From Pseudarthrobacter defluvii (lineage in GTDB: Bacteria > Actinomycetota > Actinomycetes > Actinomycetales > Micrococcaceae), in contig NZ_CP066362.1 in NCBI RefSeq assembly GCF_030323865.1, forward strand, positions 3,224,001 through 3,288,000: a DNA stretch of 64,000 nucleotides. The letters run 5' to 3'. This document shows, piece after piece, positions 25,742 through 34,075 of the stretch; position 1 is the first letter of the stretch, and each line of letters begins with the position of its first letter. The notes under the pieces were generated by a model that worked only from the letters and a program-made list of their open reading frames with translations, was not told where the DNA came from and did no database searches. The position numbers were made by a program, and so were the translations under genes.

Positions 25742-26287
25742 CTAGCCCTGCTTGACCAGCGCTGCTTCGAGGTTGATCTTCACCTTGTCGCTCACCAGCA
25801 CCCCGCCGGCCTCCAGGGCCGCGTTCCAGGTCAGCCCGAACTCCTTGCGGCTGATCTCGGTTTCGGCGGAGAAGCCGGCGCGGGTGGCGCCGAAGGGATC
25901 CACGGCGACGCCGGTGAACTCCACCTCAAGTTCGACGGGCCGGGTGACGCCCTTGATGGTGAGGTCCCCGGTCAGGGTGTAGTCCTCGCCGTCGCCTTCG
26001 ATGGAGGTGCCGCGGAATGTCATTTCCGGGTACTGCTCCACGTCGAAGAAGTCGGCCCCGCGCACATGTCCGTCACGGTTGGCGTCGCCGGAGTCGAAGC
26101 TGGCGGTGGAGACCGTGGCGTGCACGGACGAGTCTGCCAGGGATTCACCCACGCGAGCCTCCGCCGACGCCTCGGTGAAGCGGCCCCGGACCTTGCTGAT
26201 CCCGGCATGGCGGACGCTGAAGCCGATCTCGCTGTGGGCCATGTCCAGGGTCCACGTTCCCGGCGTAAGTTCCTTGGGAAGGGTCAT
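25742..26287 (-). CDS. YceI-family protein
   Basis: This 181-residue lipocalin-like protein begins TPGTWTLDMAHSEIGFSVRH, the family signature, followed by KVRGRF, then FDSGDANRDGHVRGADFFD and YPEMTF, and ends with a strand SDKVKINLEAALVKQG. It binds isoprenoid-type lipids such as polyprenyl chains. No signal peptide is seen, so this version is probably cytoplasmic. AAGGAGAACAGCG precedes the ATG. It is a single gene, divergent from the membrane protein at 26395, and is followed by the large palindrome of repeat copy F. Confidence 0.92.
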   Translation of the reverse strand: MTLPKELTPGTWTLDMAHSEIGFSVRHAGISKVRGRFTEASAEARVGESLADSSVHATVSTASFDSGDANRDGHVRGADFFDVEQYPEMTFRGTSIEGDGEDYTLTGDLTIKGVTRPVELEVEFTGVAVDPFGATRAGFSAETEISRKEFGLTWNAALEAGGVLVSDKVKINLEAALVKQG

Positions 26288-26394
26288 CGCTGTTCTCCTT
26301 ACTCGTAGGCGCAGGCGCAGGTGCCCGCTAAAGGCGCAATATTCCAGACGCCCCTAAATATTCCCCACAAAACCCGCAGGTATAACAGGGCCGG

Positions 26395-26859
26395 ATGAAC
26401 CTGACGCGAATTTCCGGCGTATACATAAGCGTGGCTCTACGACTATTGACCGCAATGGTGCTGTTCATCGATGCCGGCGTCCATTTCTTCCTTGCCCCGG
26501 GCTACCCGTACGCCCAGCCTGGGACCGTCAGCCAAGGCACCCTTTTCCTGCTCGAAGCGGCAGCTGCGCTGGTGGTGGGCCTGTATGTCCTGGTCCGCGG
26601 CAGCAGGGCCGCCTACGCCCTGGCGCTGGTGGTGGCACTCAGCGCATTCGCCGCCGTCGTGCTCTACCGGTATGTGGACATCCCGGCGTTCGGGCCCATC
26701 CCCGCCATGTACGACCCCGTCTGGTTCTTTTCCAAGACCCTCAGCGCCGTGGCCGAAGGCGCCGGGGCCCTGCTGGCGCTCGCCGGCTTGGTCCGGACCC
26801 GACGCAAGGCAAGGTACGACGACGGCACCAGGGTTCCGGCCGGGCGTCGCCGGCGATGA
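26395..26859 (+). CDS. Four-helix membrane protein, unknown function
   Basis: This 154-residue protein has hydrophobic segments at about 10-34, 49-68, 75-94 and 110-132, and a basic C-terminus (RTRRKARYDDG, ending RRRR). The helix spacing is DoxX-like but the motif evidence is thin. The stop codon comes just before a likely partner: a CDP-alcohol phosphatidyltransferase starts 41 bases downstream with a strong ribosome binding site. The two may form an operon acting in membrane lipid chemistry. That is inference. Confidence 0.65.
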   Translation: MNLTRISGVYISVALRLLTAMVLFIDAGVHFFLAPGYPYAQPGTVSQGTLFLLEAAAALVVGLYVLVRGSRAAYALALVVALSAFAAVVLYRYVDIPAFGPIPAMYDPVWFFSKTLSAVAEGAGALLALAGLVRTRRKARYDDGTRVPAGRRRR

Positions 26860-26900
26860 GGATCACCGCAGCCGTTGTTAGCATGCGAGGGGAGGTGCCG

Positions 26901-27626
26901 ATGAGCGCAGCTGAACGGGCAGTGCCGGACGCGCTGGCCACCCTCACCGCGTACGGGTTGGCGGCACTGTGGCTGCTCGCTTTGACCCCGTCCGGGCTGG
27001 TGGCCCAGCTGGCCGGGTTGTGCGCCGGCGCGGTGGTGGCCGGGGCCGCCGTCGGCTCCATCCTGCGGCGCCTCCCGCGCTTCTCAACCCCGGCGGACCG
27101 CGTTACCCTGTTGCGCGCCGTCCTCATTGCCCTCTGCGCCGCGCTGGCGGCGGCGCAGCTCTTTTCCGGGGCCCGCACCGATCTGCTCCTGCCCATGCTG
27201 GGTGGTGCCGCGTTCCTCCTGGATGGGGTCGATGGTGCGGTGGCCCGGCGCACCGGCACCTCGTCGGCGGAAGGGGCCCGCTTTGACGGCGCCACGGACG
27301 CTGCCCTGGTCCTGGTGCTGTCGGTAGCAGCTACCGCCGTCGTGGGTCCGTGGACGCTGGCCATCGGAGCCATGTACTACGCGTTCACGGTGGCAGGCTT
27401 CTTCCGGCCGCACCTCCGCGCCACGCTGCCGCCGAGCTTGACCCGCAAGGCGATCGGGGCGTGCCAGCCGTTTGCATTGCTGGTGGCGCTGCTCCCCGGG
27501 ATGCCTCCGGCTGCGGCAGTTGCCGCGCCGGCCCTGGCCCTCGGCCTGCTCGCCTTTTCCTTTGCCCGGGACGTGGTCCAGTTGGAAAGCCACCGCCGGG
27601 CGGTGCTGTTGGACGCCGCCCGGTAA
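26901..27626 (+). CDS. CDP-alcohol phosphatidyltransferase
   Basis: ATG 26901 is chosen because GAGGGGAGGTGCC lies just upstream; a longer frame begins at 26856 inside the preceding gene. The 241-residue inner membrane enzyme transfers a phosphatidyl or similar group from a CDP-alcohol to an acceptor alcohol. The family signature DGxxARx(8)GxxxDxxxD is complete: D111-G112, A115-R116, G125, D129, D133. About six hydrophobic helices are visible. Which head group it adds (glycerol-phosphate, inositol or other) cannot be told from the sequence. Confidence 0.88.
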   Translation: MSAAERAVPDALATLTAYGLAALWLLALTPSGLVAQLAGLCAGAVVAGAAVGSILRRLPRFSTPADRVTLLRAVLIALCAALAAAQLFSGARTDLLLPMLGGAAFLLDGVDGAVARRTGTSSAEGARFDGATDAALVLVLSVAATAVVGPWTLAIGAMYYAFTVAGFFRPHLRATLPPSLTRKAIGACQPFALLVALLPGMPPAAAVAAPALALGLLAFSFARDVVQLESHRRAVLLDAAR

Positions 27627-27653
27627 AGCTGCCGGGTGACCTGCCGCCGTTGC

Positions 27654-28031
27654 CTACAACAGACTGGCCAGGGCGAGGCCAGCCGCAGCGGCGCCCACAG
27701 CCGCTGCCGCAGTCCCGATTCCGTTGAGCAGGGCCAGGCCGGTGCGGCCGGACTGGATGAGCCGGACGGTTTCGAAACTGGCGGTGCTGAAGGTGGTGTA
27801 GCCGCCCAGGAACCCGGTTCCGGCAATGGCCTGCAGCTCCACGGGTGCGGCATGGGCGATGACGGCCCCCGCGACCAGGCCCAGGAGGAAGGACCCGGTG
27901 AGGTTGATGGCGATGGTCCCGACCGGCAGGGCGGTGCGCAGTTTGGAGCGGACAAGGCCGTCCACGACGAAGCGGGTCCCGGCGCCCAAGCCGCCGGCCA
28001 AACCCAGCAGGACAATAACCAGCGGATTCAC
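27654..28031 (-). CDS. crcB: Fluoride channel CrcB/FluC, second copy
   Basis: This 125-residue four-helix membrane protein starts at GTG 28031, overlapping the stop of the first crcB by 4 bases (GTGA). Family motifs are the N-terminal GLGAGTRF, then INLTGSFLLG with the conserved Asn, and GTGFLGGYTTFST in the third helix, which lines the ion path. FluC works as an antiparallel dimer; tandem genes usually encode the two halves of a heterodimer. It removes fluoride that enters as HF. Expression is probably under the riboswitch at 29234-29326. Confidence 0.93.
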   Translation of the reverse strand: MNPLVIVLLGLAGGLGAGTRFVVDGLVRSKLRTALPVGTIAINLTGSFLLGLVAGAVIAHAAPVELQAIAGTGFLGGYTTFSTASFETVRLIQSGRTGLALLNGIGTAAAAVGAAAAGLALASLL

Positions 28032-28630
28032 CGGCCCGCCTCCTGCCGGGCGGTCTGCCGTGTGGTTGCCCGGGCGTGGCGGCCGGCGGCCAACCAGATT
28101 CCTGCCACTGTTGCCCCGGCCCCGCCGATCAGGGTGGCAGCGAGGTAGAGCAGCCCGTCGGCGACCCGTCCGGCGCCCAGGAGGGTGTTGGTTTCCAGGG
28201 CGAGCGTGCTGTAGGTGGTGAACGCCCCCATGAACCCGGTCCCGGCGAGCAGGCGGATGATCCTGCGCGTTCCTGCATCGGGGCCGCGGCGCACCAGCGC
28301 TTCGAGCAGGGCACCGAGCAGGAGGGCCCCGGCCAGGTTGATGACGAGGGTGGGCAGCGGCCATCCGCCCGGTGCGGGCAACAGCATGCTGAGCCCGTAG
28401 CGGGCCAGGGCGCCAAACACGCCCCCGGCGATCACCACCAGCACATATCCGGGATGCAGGTGGACCGGGCGATGGGCACGGACTTCCCCGAGGGTCCCCG
28501 CATCGGGGTCGATATCCGCGGCGGATTGATCCCCCGTGCCACTGCCTGCCGGAAGTAGATCCTCCTCCCCTGCAGGTGCCTCCGGGGTGCGGGACGATGC
28601 TGGGGTCCCGGGAATGCGCGGTTCCGTCAT
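28028..28630 (-). CDS. crcB: Fluoride channel CrcB/FluC, first copy with N-terminal extension
   Basis: This 200-residue FluC homologue has the usual core (GVFGALARYGLS, VINLAGALLLG, GTGFMGAFTTYST) preceded by about 60 polar residues rich in Pro, Glu and Asp, about 75 residues longer overall than its partner. The extension is presumably cytoplasmic and its role is unknown. It overlaps the stress-protein gene upstream by 4 bases (ATGA) and the second crcB downstream by 4 bases (GTGA), so the three are translationally coupled. Together the two CrcB proteins likely form the heterodimeric fluoride exporter. Confidence 0.93.
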   Translation of the reverse strand: MTEPRIPGTPASSRTPEAPAGEEDLLPAGSGTGDQSAADIDPDAGTLGEVRAHRPVHLHPGYVLVVIAGGVFGALARYGLSMLLPAPGGWPLPTLVINLAGALLLGALLEALVRRGPDAGTRRIIRLLAGTGFMGAFTTYSTLALETNTLLGAGRVADGLLYLAATLIGGAGATVAGIWLAAGRHARATTRQTARQEAGR

Positions 28631-29178
28631 CGGCCCTCCTTCGGGTGGTGCTTGGTGTGGGGGGCGAGCGGGACCACCAGGACGGGGCGGTGCTGGCGGT
28701 GCGTGAGGTGGACGGCGACGGAGCCGACCAGGAGTTCCTCGAAGCGGGCGCCAAACCCGCGTTCGCGGGTACCGACGACGATGACCGAGGCGTCCGTGGA
28801 TTCCGCCAGCCGTCCCAGCGCCCTGGCGGGGTCCCCGGCCAGGGTCACGAAGGAGCAGTCGATCCCCGCCCCGCGAAGGGCGTCCGCGAGGTGCCCGGAG
28901 AGGCCGGCGCTGATGCCTTCGATGTCATCGTCAATACCGTCGGGGTCGATCGGCAGCGCCTCGACCCGCCCGTCGGGTTCCTCGGCGAGGTAGGTGGTGA
29001 CGTCAACGTAGGCGCAGATCAGTTTCACGCCCAGGCTGTAGGCCAGTTCCGCGGCGCGGTGTGCCACGGCCAGCGGCTGGCCCGGGACAACCCCCATCAG
29101 CACCGGCCCGCTCAGCTTCCGCGGATGGAAAGCATTGCTTTTGCTCGAAGGGTTGGACGGTGTCTCCGGGTCACTCAT
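28627..29178 (-). CDS. Universal stress protein, first gene of the fluoride operon
   Basis: This 183-residue single-domain UspA-type protein uses ATG 29178, which follows CAGGAGCGCAC; the frame runs further upstream into the riboswitch and is not coding there. The nucleotide-binding loop is visible as VVGTRERGF, then LLVGSVA and the final strand RPVLVVPL, so ATP binding is likely. A polar N-terminal tail of about 20 residues precedes the fold. It overlaps the first crcB by 4 bases. Being behind a fluoride riboswitch, it is a candidate fluoride-stress protein, an association worth noting. Confidence 0.88.
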   Translation of the reverse strand: MSDPETPSNPSSKSNAFHPRKLSGPVLMGVVPGQPLAVAHRAAELAYSLGVKLICAYVDVTTYLAEEPDGRVEALPIDPDGIDDDIEGISAGLSGHLADALRGAGIDCSFVTLAGDPARALGRLAESTDASVIVVGTRERGFGARFEELLVGSVAVHLTHRQHRPVLVVPLAPHTKHHPKEGR

Positions 29179-29233
29179 GTGCGCTCCTGTCGCATGGGGC
29201 AGGAAAACCGGGCCGGGATGCGGGCATGGCTCG

Positions 29234-29326
29234 CCTACCTTCGTATCAGCAAAGGTAGGAACCATCAGCCAGGGGGCGGTTCGAACACAGCGTCCTGCGA
29301 AGTGTTCCGGCGGGATCCATCACCGT
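29234..29326 (-). promoter_or_regulatory. Fluoride (crcB) riboswitch with overlapping hairpin
   Basis: Read on the minus strand from about 29326: GGTGATGGATCCCGCC, an inserted hairpin with GAACAC/GTGTTC, then AACCGCC, then GGCTGATGGTTCCTAC. These are the conserved blocks of the crcB RNA motif in the right order. GGATCC near the start can pair with GGTTCC near the end. The last block overlaps a perfect 8-bp stem, CCTACCTT/AAGGTAGG (29234-29241 with 29252-29259), that would compete with the aptamer helix and so can act as the switch. The downstream genes are usp, crcB and crcB. Confidence 0.85.
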
Positions 29327-29401
29327 GAACAGAGACTACAGGCACTCCGCCGGGGACCGCCAGCTGCACTTGTGGCTCCGCAGGCCCGGGCCAGGCGATA
29401 C

Positions 29402-30226
29402 CTACCGTCCCGTCGCCAGGTGCTCCACCATCGCTTTGGCAACGGCATCCGGTGAATCTTCGGTGGGGATGTGCTTGCCGTTCACCTCCACCAGGTCCGC
29501 GTTGGCGATCTCTTCCACGTACCTGCGGGCAAACCCGATCTTCTGGAAGTCGTCGTCCCGGCCCCACACCAGGCGGGTGGGGATGGCAGCTTCCTTGAGG
29601 GCCGGCACCAGGTCCAGCGTGTAGCGCGGATCGGCGGCTGCCGCCATGGCCATCCAGGAACGCGCGCGGGCCGGAGACTGCCAGGGTGAAAGGTAGTCCG
29701 CCAGTTCCTCCTCGCCCAAGGTGCGGATGGCGCAGCCCTGGGTGGACTTGCGGCGGGCGGCGAGGAGGTCCTCTTCCGTGGTGTTTGCCCGCACGTCGGG
29801 ATCCCGGAAACGCTCGACGGCGGGAACCGGCCACGAGTCGAACATGACCGCGTTCATCAGCACCATCTTCCGCACCCTCCCGCTGGTGGCCGCGAGCTGC
29901 TGGGCCACGCCGCCGCCGATGTCGTGGGCCGCAACGTCAAACCCGCCTATGCCCAGGGCATCCGCAGCCCTGAGCACGGTCCGCGCCAGTGCCGGGACTG
30001 TGGCCTGCTCTACGTCCAGTTCTCCCCCGCTCCGGCCGAAGCCCGGAAAGTCCAGCGCGTAGCAGCGGCTGTGTTCACCGAGCGCCGGCAGGACGGGCTG
30101 CCACACACGGCTCCAGAAGGTGCCGTGCAGCAGGATCAGCGGCGGGGCGGACTCATTCCCCGCGGCGAGGTAGGACAGCGGGACGCCGTCCACGTCAACG
30201 GTGCGGCGGTCAACGGGCTGGGCCAT
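29402..30226 (-). CDS. Alpha/beta hydrolase with Asp nucleophile (dehalogenase/epoxide-hydrolase type)
   Basis: This 274-residue cytoplasmic hydrolase starts at ATG 30226. The oxyanion segment LLHGTFW and the nucleophile elbow AAHDIGGG place an aspartate, D102, where serine esterases have Ser. This is the pattern of haloalkane or fluoroacetate dehalogenases and epoxide hydrolases. The acid is likely the D in GRDDDF and the base is the His of NGKHIPTEDSP. It follows a type II haloacid dehalogenase gene 55 bases upstream and an FMN reductase before that, all leftward. A two-step dehalogenation is possible, but the substrate is unknown. Confidence 0.82.
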   Translation of the reverse strand: MAQPVDRRTVDVDGVPLSYLAAGNESAPPLILLHGTFWSRVWQPVLPALGEHSRCYALDFPGFGRSGGELDVEQATVPALARTVLRAADALGIGGFDVAAHDIGGGVAQQLAATSGRVRKMVLMNAVMFDSWPVPAVERFRDPDVRANTTEEDLLAARRKSTQGCAIRTLGEEELADYLSPWQSPARARSWMAMAAAADPRYTLDLVPALKEAAIPTRLVWGRDDDFQKIGFARRYVEEIANADLVEVNGKHIPTEDSPDAVAKAMVEHLATGR

Positions 30227-30281
30227 AAGTTGGTCTCCGTTTTCTGGGGTGGGGATGACGGTAACTGCGAGGCCCTGCCGT

Positions 30282-30953
30282 TTACGCGGCGAGCACCGCG
30301 GGCAGCCCGGTGAGGGCCGGGATGGTGATGTCCGGGGACTGGAAATAGGAGGGGTAGCGGGCACCGGTCCGGTTGATCCACGCGGTCCGCATACCGGCTT
30401 TGGCTGCCCCATGGATGTCCCAGGGGTGCACGGCCACCAGCAGCATTCCCGAAGGAGCGGTTCCCGCCGCCGTTGCCGCGTAATCGTATGCGGGCCTGGC
30501 CGGCTTCCAGGCAGGGGCACCCTCCACGGAGAGAAGCTGCTCGAATTTGTCCCTGACGCCGCCGGCAACCAGCAGTTTGTCCGTGTTGGCGGCGGCGCCG
30601 TTGGTCAGGGTGACCAGCCGGTGCCCGGCTGCGGCGAGGGCGCGGATGCCGTCCGGGACGTCCGGGTGAAGGGAGAGGTTCTGCATGGCAGCCATGACGC
30701 GTTCGACAGCGGTGTCCAGGTTCCCGGAGACTCCTTCGGCTCCCAGCAGGGTGCGGAGGGCATCGGCGCCGATGGTGGCGAAGGATTCCCTGCCCCCACT
30801 GGCGGTGAGGGCGAAGCCGTCGCGCAGGAGCGTGGCGAACCAGAGTTTGGCCAATCCGCGGGGCGCACCAACCTGGGCGAATGCCTCGCCCAGCGGGGCC
30901 ATGTCGGAGAGGGTCTCGTTGACGTCAAAAACGATGACCAATGGTTCGGACAT
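30282..30953 (-). CDS. Haloacid dehalogenase, type II (L-2-haloacid dehalogenase-like)
   Basis: This 223-residue HAD enzyme has D10 in VFDVNETLSD as nucleophile. The N-E-T-L after the Asp and the following segment LWFATLLRDGFALT are typical of the L-2-haloacid dehalogenase branch rather than phosphatases. HRLVTLTNGAAAN holds the second motif, KPARPAYDYAA the lysine, and VAVHPWDIHGAAKAGM the final acidic loop. CAGGAAAGGAAC precedes the ATG. It lies between the FMN reductase and the Asp-nucleophile hydrolase, and the three look like one leftward unit with gaps of 48 and 55 bases. Confidence 0.88.
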   Translation of the reverse strand: MSEPLVIVFDVNETLSDMAPLGEAFAQVGAPRGLAKLWFATLLRDGFALTASGGRESFATIGADALRTLLGAEGVSGNLDTAVERVMAAMQNLSLHPDVPDGIRALAAAGHRLVTLTNGAAANTDKLLVAGGVRDKFEQLLSVEGAPAWKPARPAYDYAATAAGTAPSGMLLVAVHPWDIHGAAKAGMRTAWINRTGARYPSYFQSPDITIPALTGLPAVLAA

Positions 30954-31001
30954 GATGTTCCTTTCCTGTTCGGACAGGCAGCCCCAGCGCTGGGCTGCCT
31001 G

Positions 31002-31610
31002 CTACTTGGCCGGGTACTGGTTGGACCGCAGGAACCTGGCCAGGTGCACGGCATTGCGGGCAAGCCCCGCGTTGGTGGAAGCCACCGGGTCCGGCACCTT
31101 CTCAAGGTCCTTGAAGTCCACGGTCTGCATGGCCTCCCCCACCCAGTACGTGCCGCCCTGGGCCGGAAGGGTGAAGCCGACGTCGTTCAATCCCTGCATC
31201 ATGTCGGCGATGGTCTTGTGGGCCCCATCCTCGTTTCCCACCACGGCAACCGTGGCGACCTTGCCGTACATGACCGGCCGGCCGTCGTCGTCCGTTTCTG
31301 CCAGGTCGGCGTCCAGCCGCTCCATGACCTGCTGGGCAACGCTGCAGGGGTGGCCCATCCAGATGGGGGTGGAGAGGACCAGGATGTCCGCGGCCAAGAT
31401 CTTTTCGTGGATTGCGGGCCATTCGTCGCCGTTGCCCATGTCCACCTGCACGCCGCGCTTCACGTCATGGTCCACGATGCGCAGTGACTCGGTGGCGACC
31501 CCATGGCCTTCCAATTCGTCAAGGATGTGCTGGGCCATCAGTTCACTGCTGGACGGTTCCGGGGAGGGTGTGAGGGTGCAGACGAGGGCAAGAGCGGACA
31601 GGGTGGACAT
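31002..31610 (-). CDS. NAD(P)H-dependent FMN reductase / flavodoxin-like protein
   Basis: This 202-residue protein starts at ATG 31610 with AAGGGAG upstream. It has the flavodoxin-like fold: an initial strand ALALVCTLTPSPEPSSS that binds FMN phosphate, then ILVLSTPIWMGHPCSVAQQVMERLD, and TVAVVGNEDGAHKT. It would supply reduced flavin or reduce quinones or nitro groups. It is the first gene of the unit leading into the two dehalogenase-type enzymes, so it may be part of a xenobiotic response. Confidence 0.82.
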   Translation of the reverse strand: MSTLSALALVCTLTPSPEPSSSELMAQHILDELEGHGVATESLRIVDHDVKRGVQVDMGNGDEWPAIHEKILAADILVLSTPIWMGHPCSVAQQVMERLDADLAETDDDGRPVMYGKVATVAVVGNEDGAHKTIADMMQGLNDVGFTLPAQGGTYWVGEAMQTVDFKDLEKVPDPVASTNAGLARNAVHLARFLRSNQYPAK

Positions 31611-31780
31611 CAGCGGGGCTCCCTTGATTTTCGCGACCAAAATAGTCAGTCTACTTAGCAATAGATCACATGGGTACTGCCGGGACTACGGCTGGCCGCC
31701 GCTGCGAGCAGGCCTGCGCCGACCTCCCCGCGTCATTGGGCTGAGGGCTGGGAGACAGCCCACGGCTTTTAAAGCAAGAA

Positions 31781-31815
31781 ACGCTGGGCCCCGCCGTTAC
31801 GGCGGGGCCCAGCGT
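31781..31815 (-). terminator. Terminator after the DUF302 gene
   Basis: A perfect 15-bp stem (31781-31795 with 31801-31815) closes a GTTAC loop and is followed on the minus strand by a T-rich run. It sits 22 bases after the DUF302 stop codon. The rest of the gap 31611-31837 has no gene. Confidence 0.85.
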
Positions 31816-31837
31816 TGTGGCTTCAGGTGCGGAGCGC

Positions 31838-32254
31838 CTACTCCGTTGCGCCACTCAAACTGGCAAGGGCCTTGCGCAGGCGGGTGCCGGCGTCATCCGC
31901 CACTTCTTTGACGGAAGGTGCGCTGCTGAGCTGCACCATGGTCTGAGGATCGATCGCCTCCACGATGGTCGCGTCCGCCGAGCTGTTGCGTCGCACCACG
32001 ACGTTGCAGGGCAGCAGGGCACCCATTTCCGGTTCGGCGGCCAGGGCCCGGCTGGCAAGGGCCGGGTTGCAGGCACCAAGGATGACGTAATCCCCGACGG
32101 CGTCCGCGGCTTCAGCGCCAAGCTTGGCTTCGAAGGTGGACCGGACGTTGATTTCCGTCAGGATTCCGAACCCCTGCGCGGCAAGGGCTTCGCGGGTGCG
32201 TTCCACGGCTTCGGCCCAGGGAAGGGAGACGGTGGTGGCCAGGGTGTAGGTCAT
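31838..32254 (-). CDS. DUF302 domain-containing protein
   Basis: This 138-residue soluble protein starts at ATG 32254 (AAGGAGCATC upstream). It shows the DUF302 pattern: VERTREALAAQGFGILTEI, then GDYVILGACNPALASRAL, then MGALLPCNVVVRR. The conserved cysteines in GACNP and LPCN could bind a metal or carry a persulfide. It follows the CstR-type regulator by 44 bases in the same direction, so it is likely controlled with the sulfur island. DUF302 proteins often sit beside sulfur and metal genes, but their function is not known. Confidence 0.88.
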   Translation of the reverse strand: MTYTLATTVSLPWAEAVERTREALAAQGFGILTEINVRSTFEAKLGAEAADAVGDYVILGACNPALASRALAAEPEMGALLPCNVVVRRNSSADATIVEAIDPQTMVQLSSAPSVKEVADDAGTRLRKALASLSGATE

Positions 32255-32298
32255 GATGCTCCTTGAGGTTGCTGCCGGTCCGCTGATGGGGCGTTGAC

Positions 32299-32586
<288 letters not shown>

Positions 32587-32594
32587 TTAACTGT

Positions 32595-32652
32595 ATACCC
32601 CTGAGGGTGTTTTGACTACCCCCGGGGGTATCTGTAATACTCGGTGGGGTAT
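32595..32652 (+). promoter_or_regulatory. CstR operators in divergent promoter of the sulfur island
   Basis: Site 1 is ATACCCCTGAGGGTGT (32595-32610). Site 2 is the near-perfect palindrome CTACCCCCGGGGGTAT (32616-32631). A third half-site TGGGGTAT is at 32645-32652. For the plus strand, TTGACT (32612-32617) and TAATAC (32635-32640) are 17 bases apart, and site 2 fills the spacer, so a bound repressor would block RNA polymerase. Site 1 also lies where the divergent cstR promoter should be. Confidence 0.85.
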
Positions 32653-32680
32653 CCACCCGACCCCTTCCGAGAGGCCACTT

Positions 32681-33298
32681 ATGACTTCCCCTTCCAAAGC
32701 AACCGCCGTCACCGCACTCGCCCCCGAAGCACTCCAGTCCTGGATCAAGGAGCACCAGGACCTCGTGGTGATCGACGTTCGCTCTGCCGCAGAGTTCGAG
32801 TCCATGCACATCCGCGGCTCCTACAACGTTCCGCTGCCCCTGCTCTCCGAGCACACCGATGAACTCGCTGCCCGGCTGGGCAGCCGCGTTGTCCTGGTCT
32901 GCCAGTCCGGCGTCCGCGCCGAGCAGGCCCGCCAGCGCATGGCCACCGTTGGCCTGGACACCGCCTACGTCCTCACCGGCGGAGTTCCCGGCTTCGCTGC
33001 CGCCGGCGGCGACGTAGTCAAGGGCAAGGACCGCTGGGACCTGGAACGGCAGGTCCGCCTGGCCGCCGGCTCCCTGGTGATGCTTGGCCTGGCCGGCGGC
33101 AAGTTCGTCTCCCCCAAGGTCCGCATGCTGGCAGGTGCCATCGGCACCGGGCTGACCTTCTCGGCCGCGACCAACACCTGTGCCATGGGCAAGGCCCTGT
33201 CCGTCATGCCGTGGAACAAGGCCGCCAAGGAACCCACCCGCGAAAGCGCCATCCTGCAGCTTCCCGTGCAGACGGCTGAAAAGGGCGCTGCGGCATGA
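32681..33298 (+). CDS. Rhodanese fused to DUF2892 membrane domain (YgaP-like)
   Basis: This 205-residue protein starts at ATG 32681. The rhodanese domain covers about 1-120, with catalytic C74 in [13 protein letters not shown] and the substrate loop [15 protein letters not shown]. The C-terminal part is a DUF2892 region with two hydrophobic helices ([14 protein letters not shown], then [13 protein letters not shown]) and the [15 protein letters not shown] motif. YgaP-type proteins carry sulfur at the membrane face. It is the first gene after the CstR-controlled promoter and overlaps the sulfite exporter gene by 4 bases, suggesting it passes sulfur to or near the exporter. Confidence 0.9.
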   Translation: MTSPSKATAVTALAPEALQSWIKEHQDLVVIDVRSAAEFESMHIRGSYNVPLPLLSEHTDELAARLGSRVVLVCQSGVRAEQARQRMATVGLDTAYVLTGGVPGFAAAGGDVVKGKDRWDLERQVRLAAGSLVMLGLAGGKFVSPKVRMLAGAIGTGLTFSAATNTCAMGKALSVMPWNKAAKEPTRESAILQLPVQTAEKGAAA

Positions 33299-34053
33299 TC
33301 GCGGCCCTGGGACTGGGGCTCGTCGTCGGCGTCGTACTGGGCGTAGTGGGCGGCGGCGGGTCAATCATCGCCGTTCCAGCGCTGGTGTACGGCGTGGGCA
33401 TGAGCCCCGCCCAGGCCATCCCGACCTCACTGCTGGTGGTGGGCATCTCCTCACTGGCGGCCCTGCTCCCCCGCCTCCGGGAGGGCCTGAACTGGCCCGT
33501 GATCGCCCTGGTGGGTGCCGCCGGCATCCCGGCTGCCTGGGCCGGGGCGGCCGTGGGCAAGCTGCTGGATCCCAACATCCTGATGCTCGCATTCGCCGTG
33601 ATCATGGTGGTGGCGGGCATCCGGATGCTCAAAAAGCCCCGGGAAACCGAGGGATCCTGCAGCGTTGGACCAAACCGGGCCTTCCGGTCCTGCGCCCCGA
33701 AGGCCGTAGGCGTCGGACTGCTGGTCGGGTTCCTCACCGGACTGCTCGGCGTGGGCGGCGGCTTCCTGATCACCCCCGCGCTCACCATCTTCCTGGGCCT
33801 GCGGATGAAGCAGGCCGTGGGAACCTCCCTGGCGATCATCGTCATCAACTCGGCCGCCGGGTTCAGCGCGCACGCGGCCGGCTACACCATCGACTGGGCT
33901 ACCACCCTGGCATTCGCGGTACCGGCCATCCTGGGTTCCGTATTCGCCGCCCGGCTGGCCCGCCGCCTGCACGACAAGCACATCCGCATCTCATTCGCGG
34001 TACTCATCTTCGCCGTCGCGGCGTGGGTCACCGCCGGCACGGTCACCGCCTGA
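33295..34053 (+). CDS. TauE/SafE-family sulfite/sulfur-compound exporter
   Basis: This 252-residue membrane protein has two homologous halves with about eight hydrophobic segments in all. Each half opens with a glycine-rich motif: [16 protein letters not shown] and [15 protein letters not shown] short charged loop with two Cys ([14 protein letters not shown]) links the halves. It likely exports sulfite, thiosulfate or another product of persulfide oxidation. Its ATG overlaps the rhodanese-DUF2892 stop, so the two are coupled. It is part of the operon running on to 35590. Confidence 0.9.
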   Translation: MIAALGLGLVVGVVLGVVGGGGSIIAVPALVYGVGMSPAQAIPTSLLVVGISSLAALLPRLREGLNWPVIALVGAAGIPAAWAGAAVGKLLDPNILMLAFAVIMVVAGIRMLKKPRETEGSCSVGPNRAFRSCAPKAVGVGLLVGFLTGLLGVGGGFLITPALTIFLGLRMKQAVGTSLAIIVINSAAGFSAHAAGYTIDWATTLAFAVPAILGSVFAARLARRLHDKHIRISFAVLIFAVAAWVTAGTVTA

Positions 34054-34075
34054 CCCTTACCAACAGGAGAACACC

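Noticed and set aside
26311..26345. Short run of GCGCAGG-type repeats upstream of yceI
   Set aside because: Three imperfect hexamer repeats over about 20 bases are too short and irregular to call a tandem repeat array.
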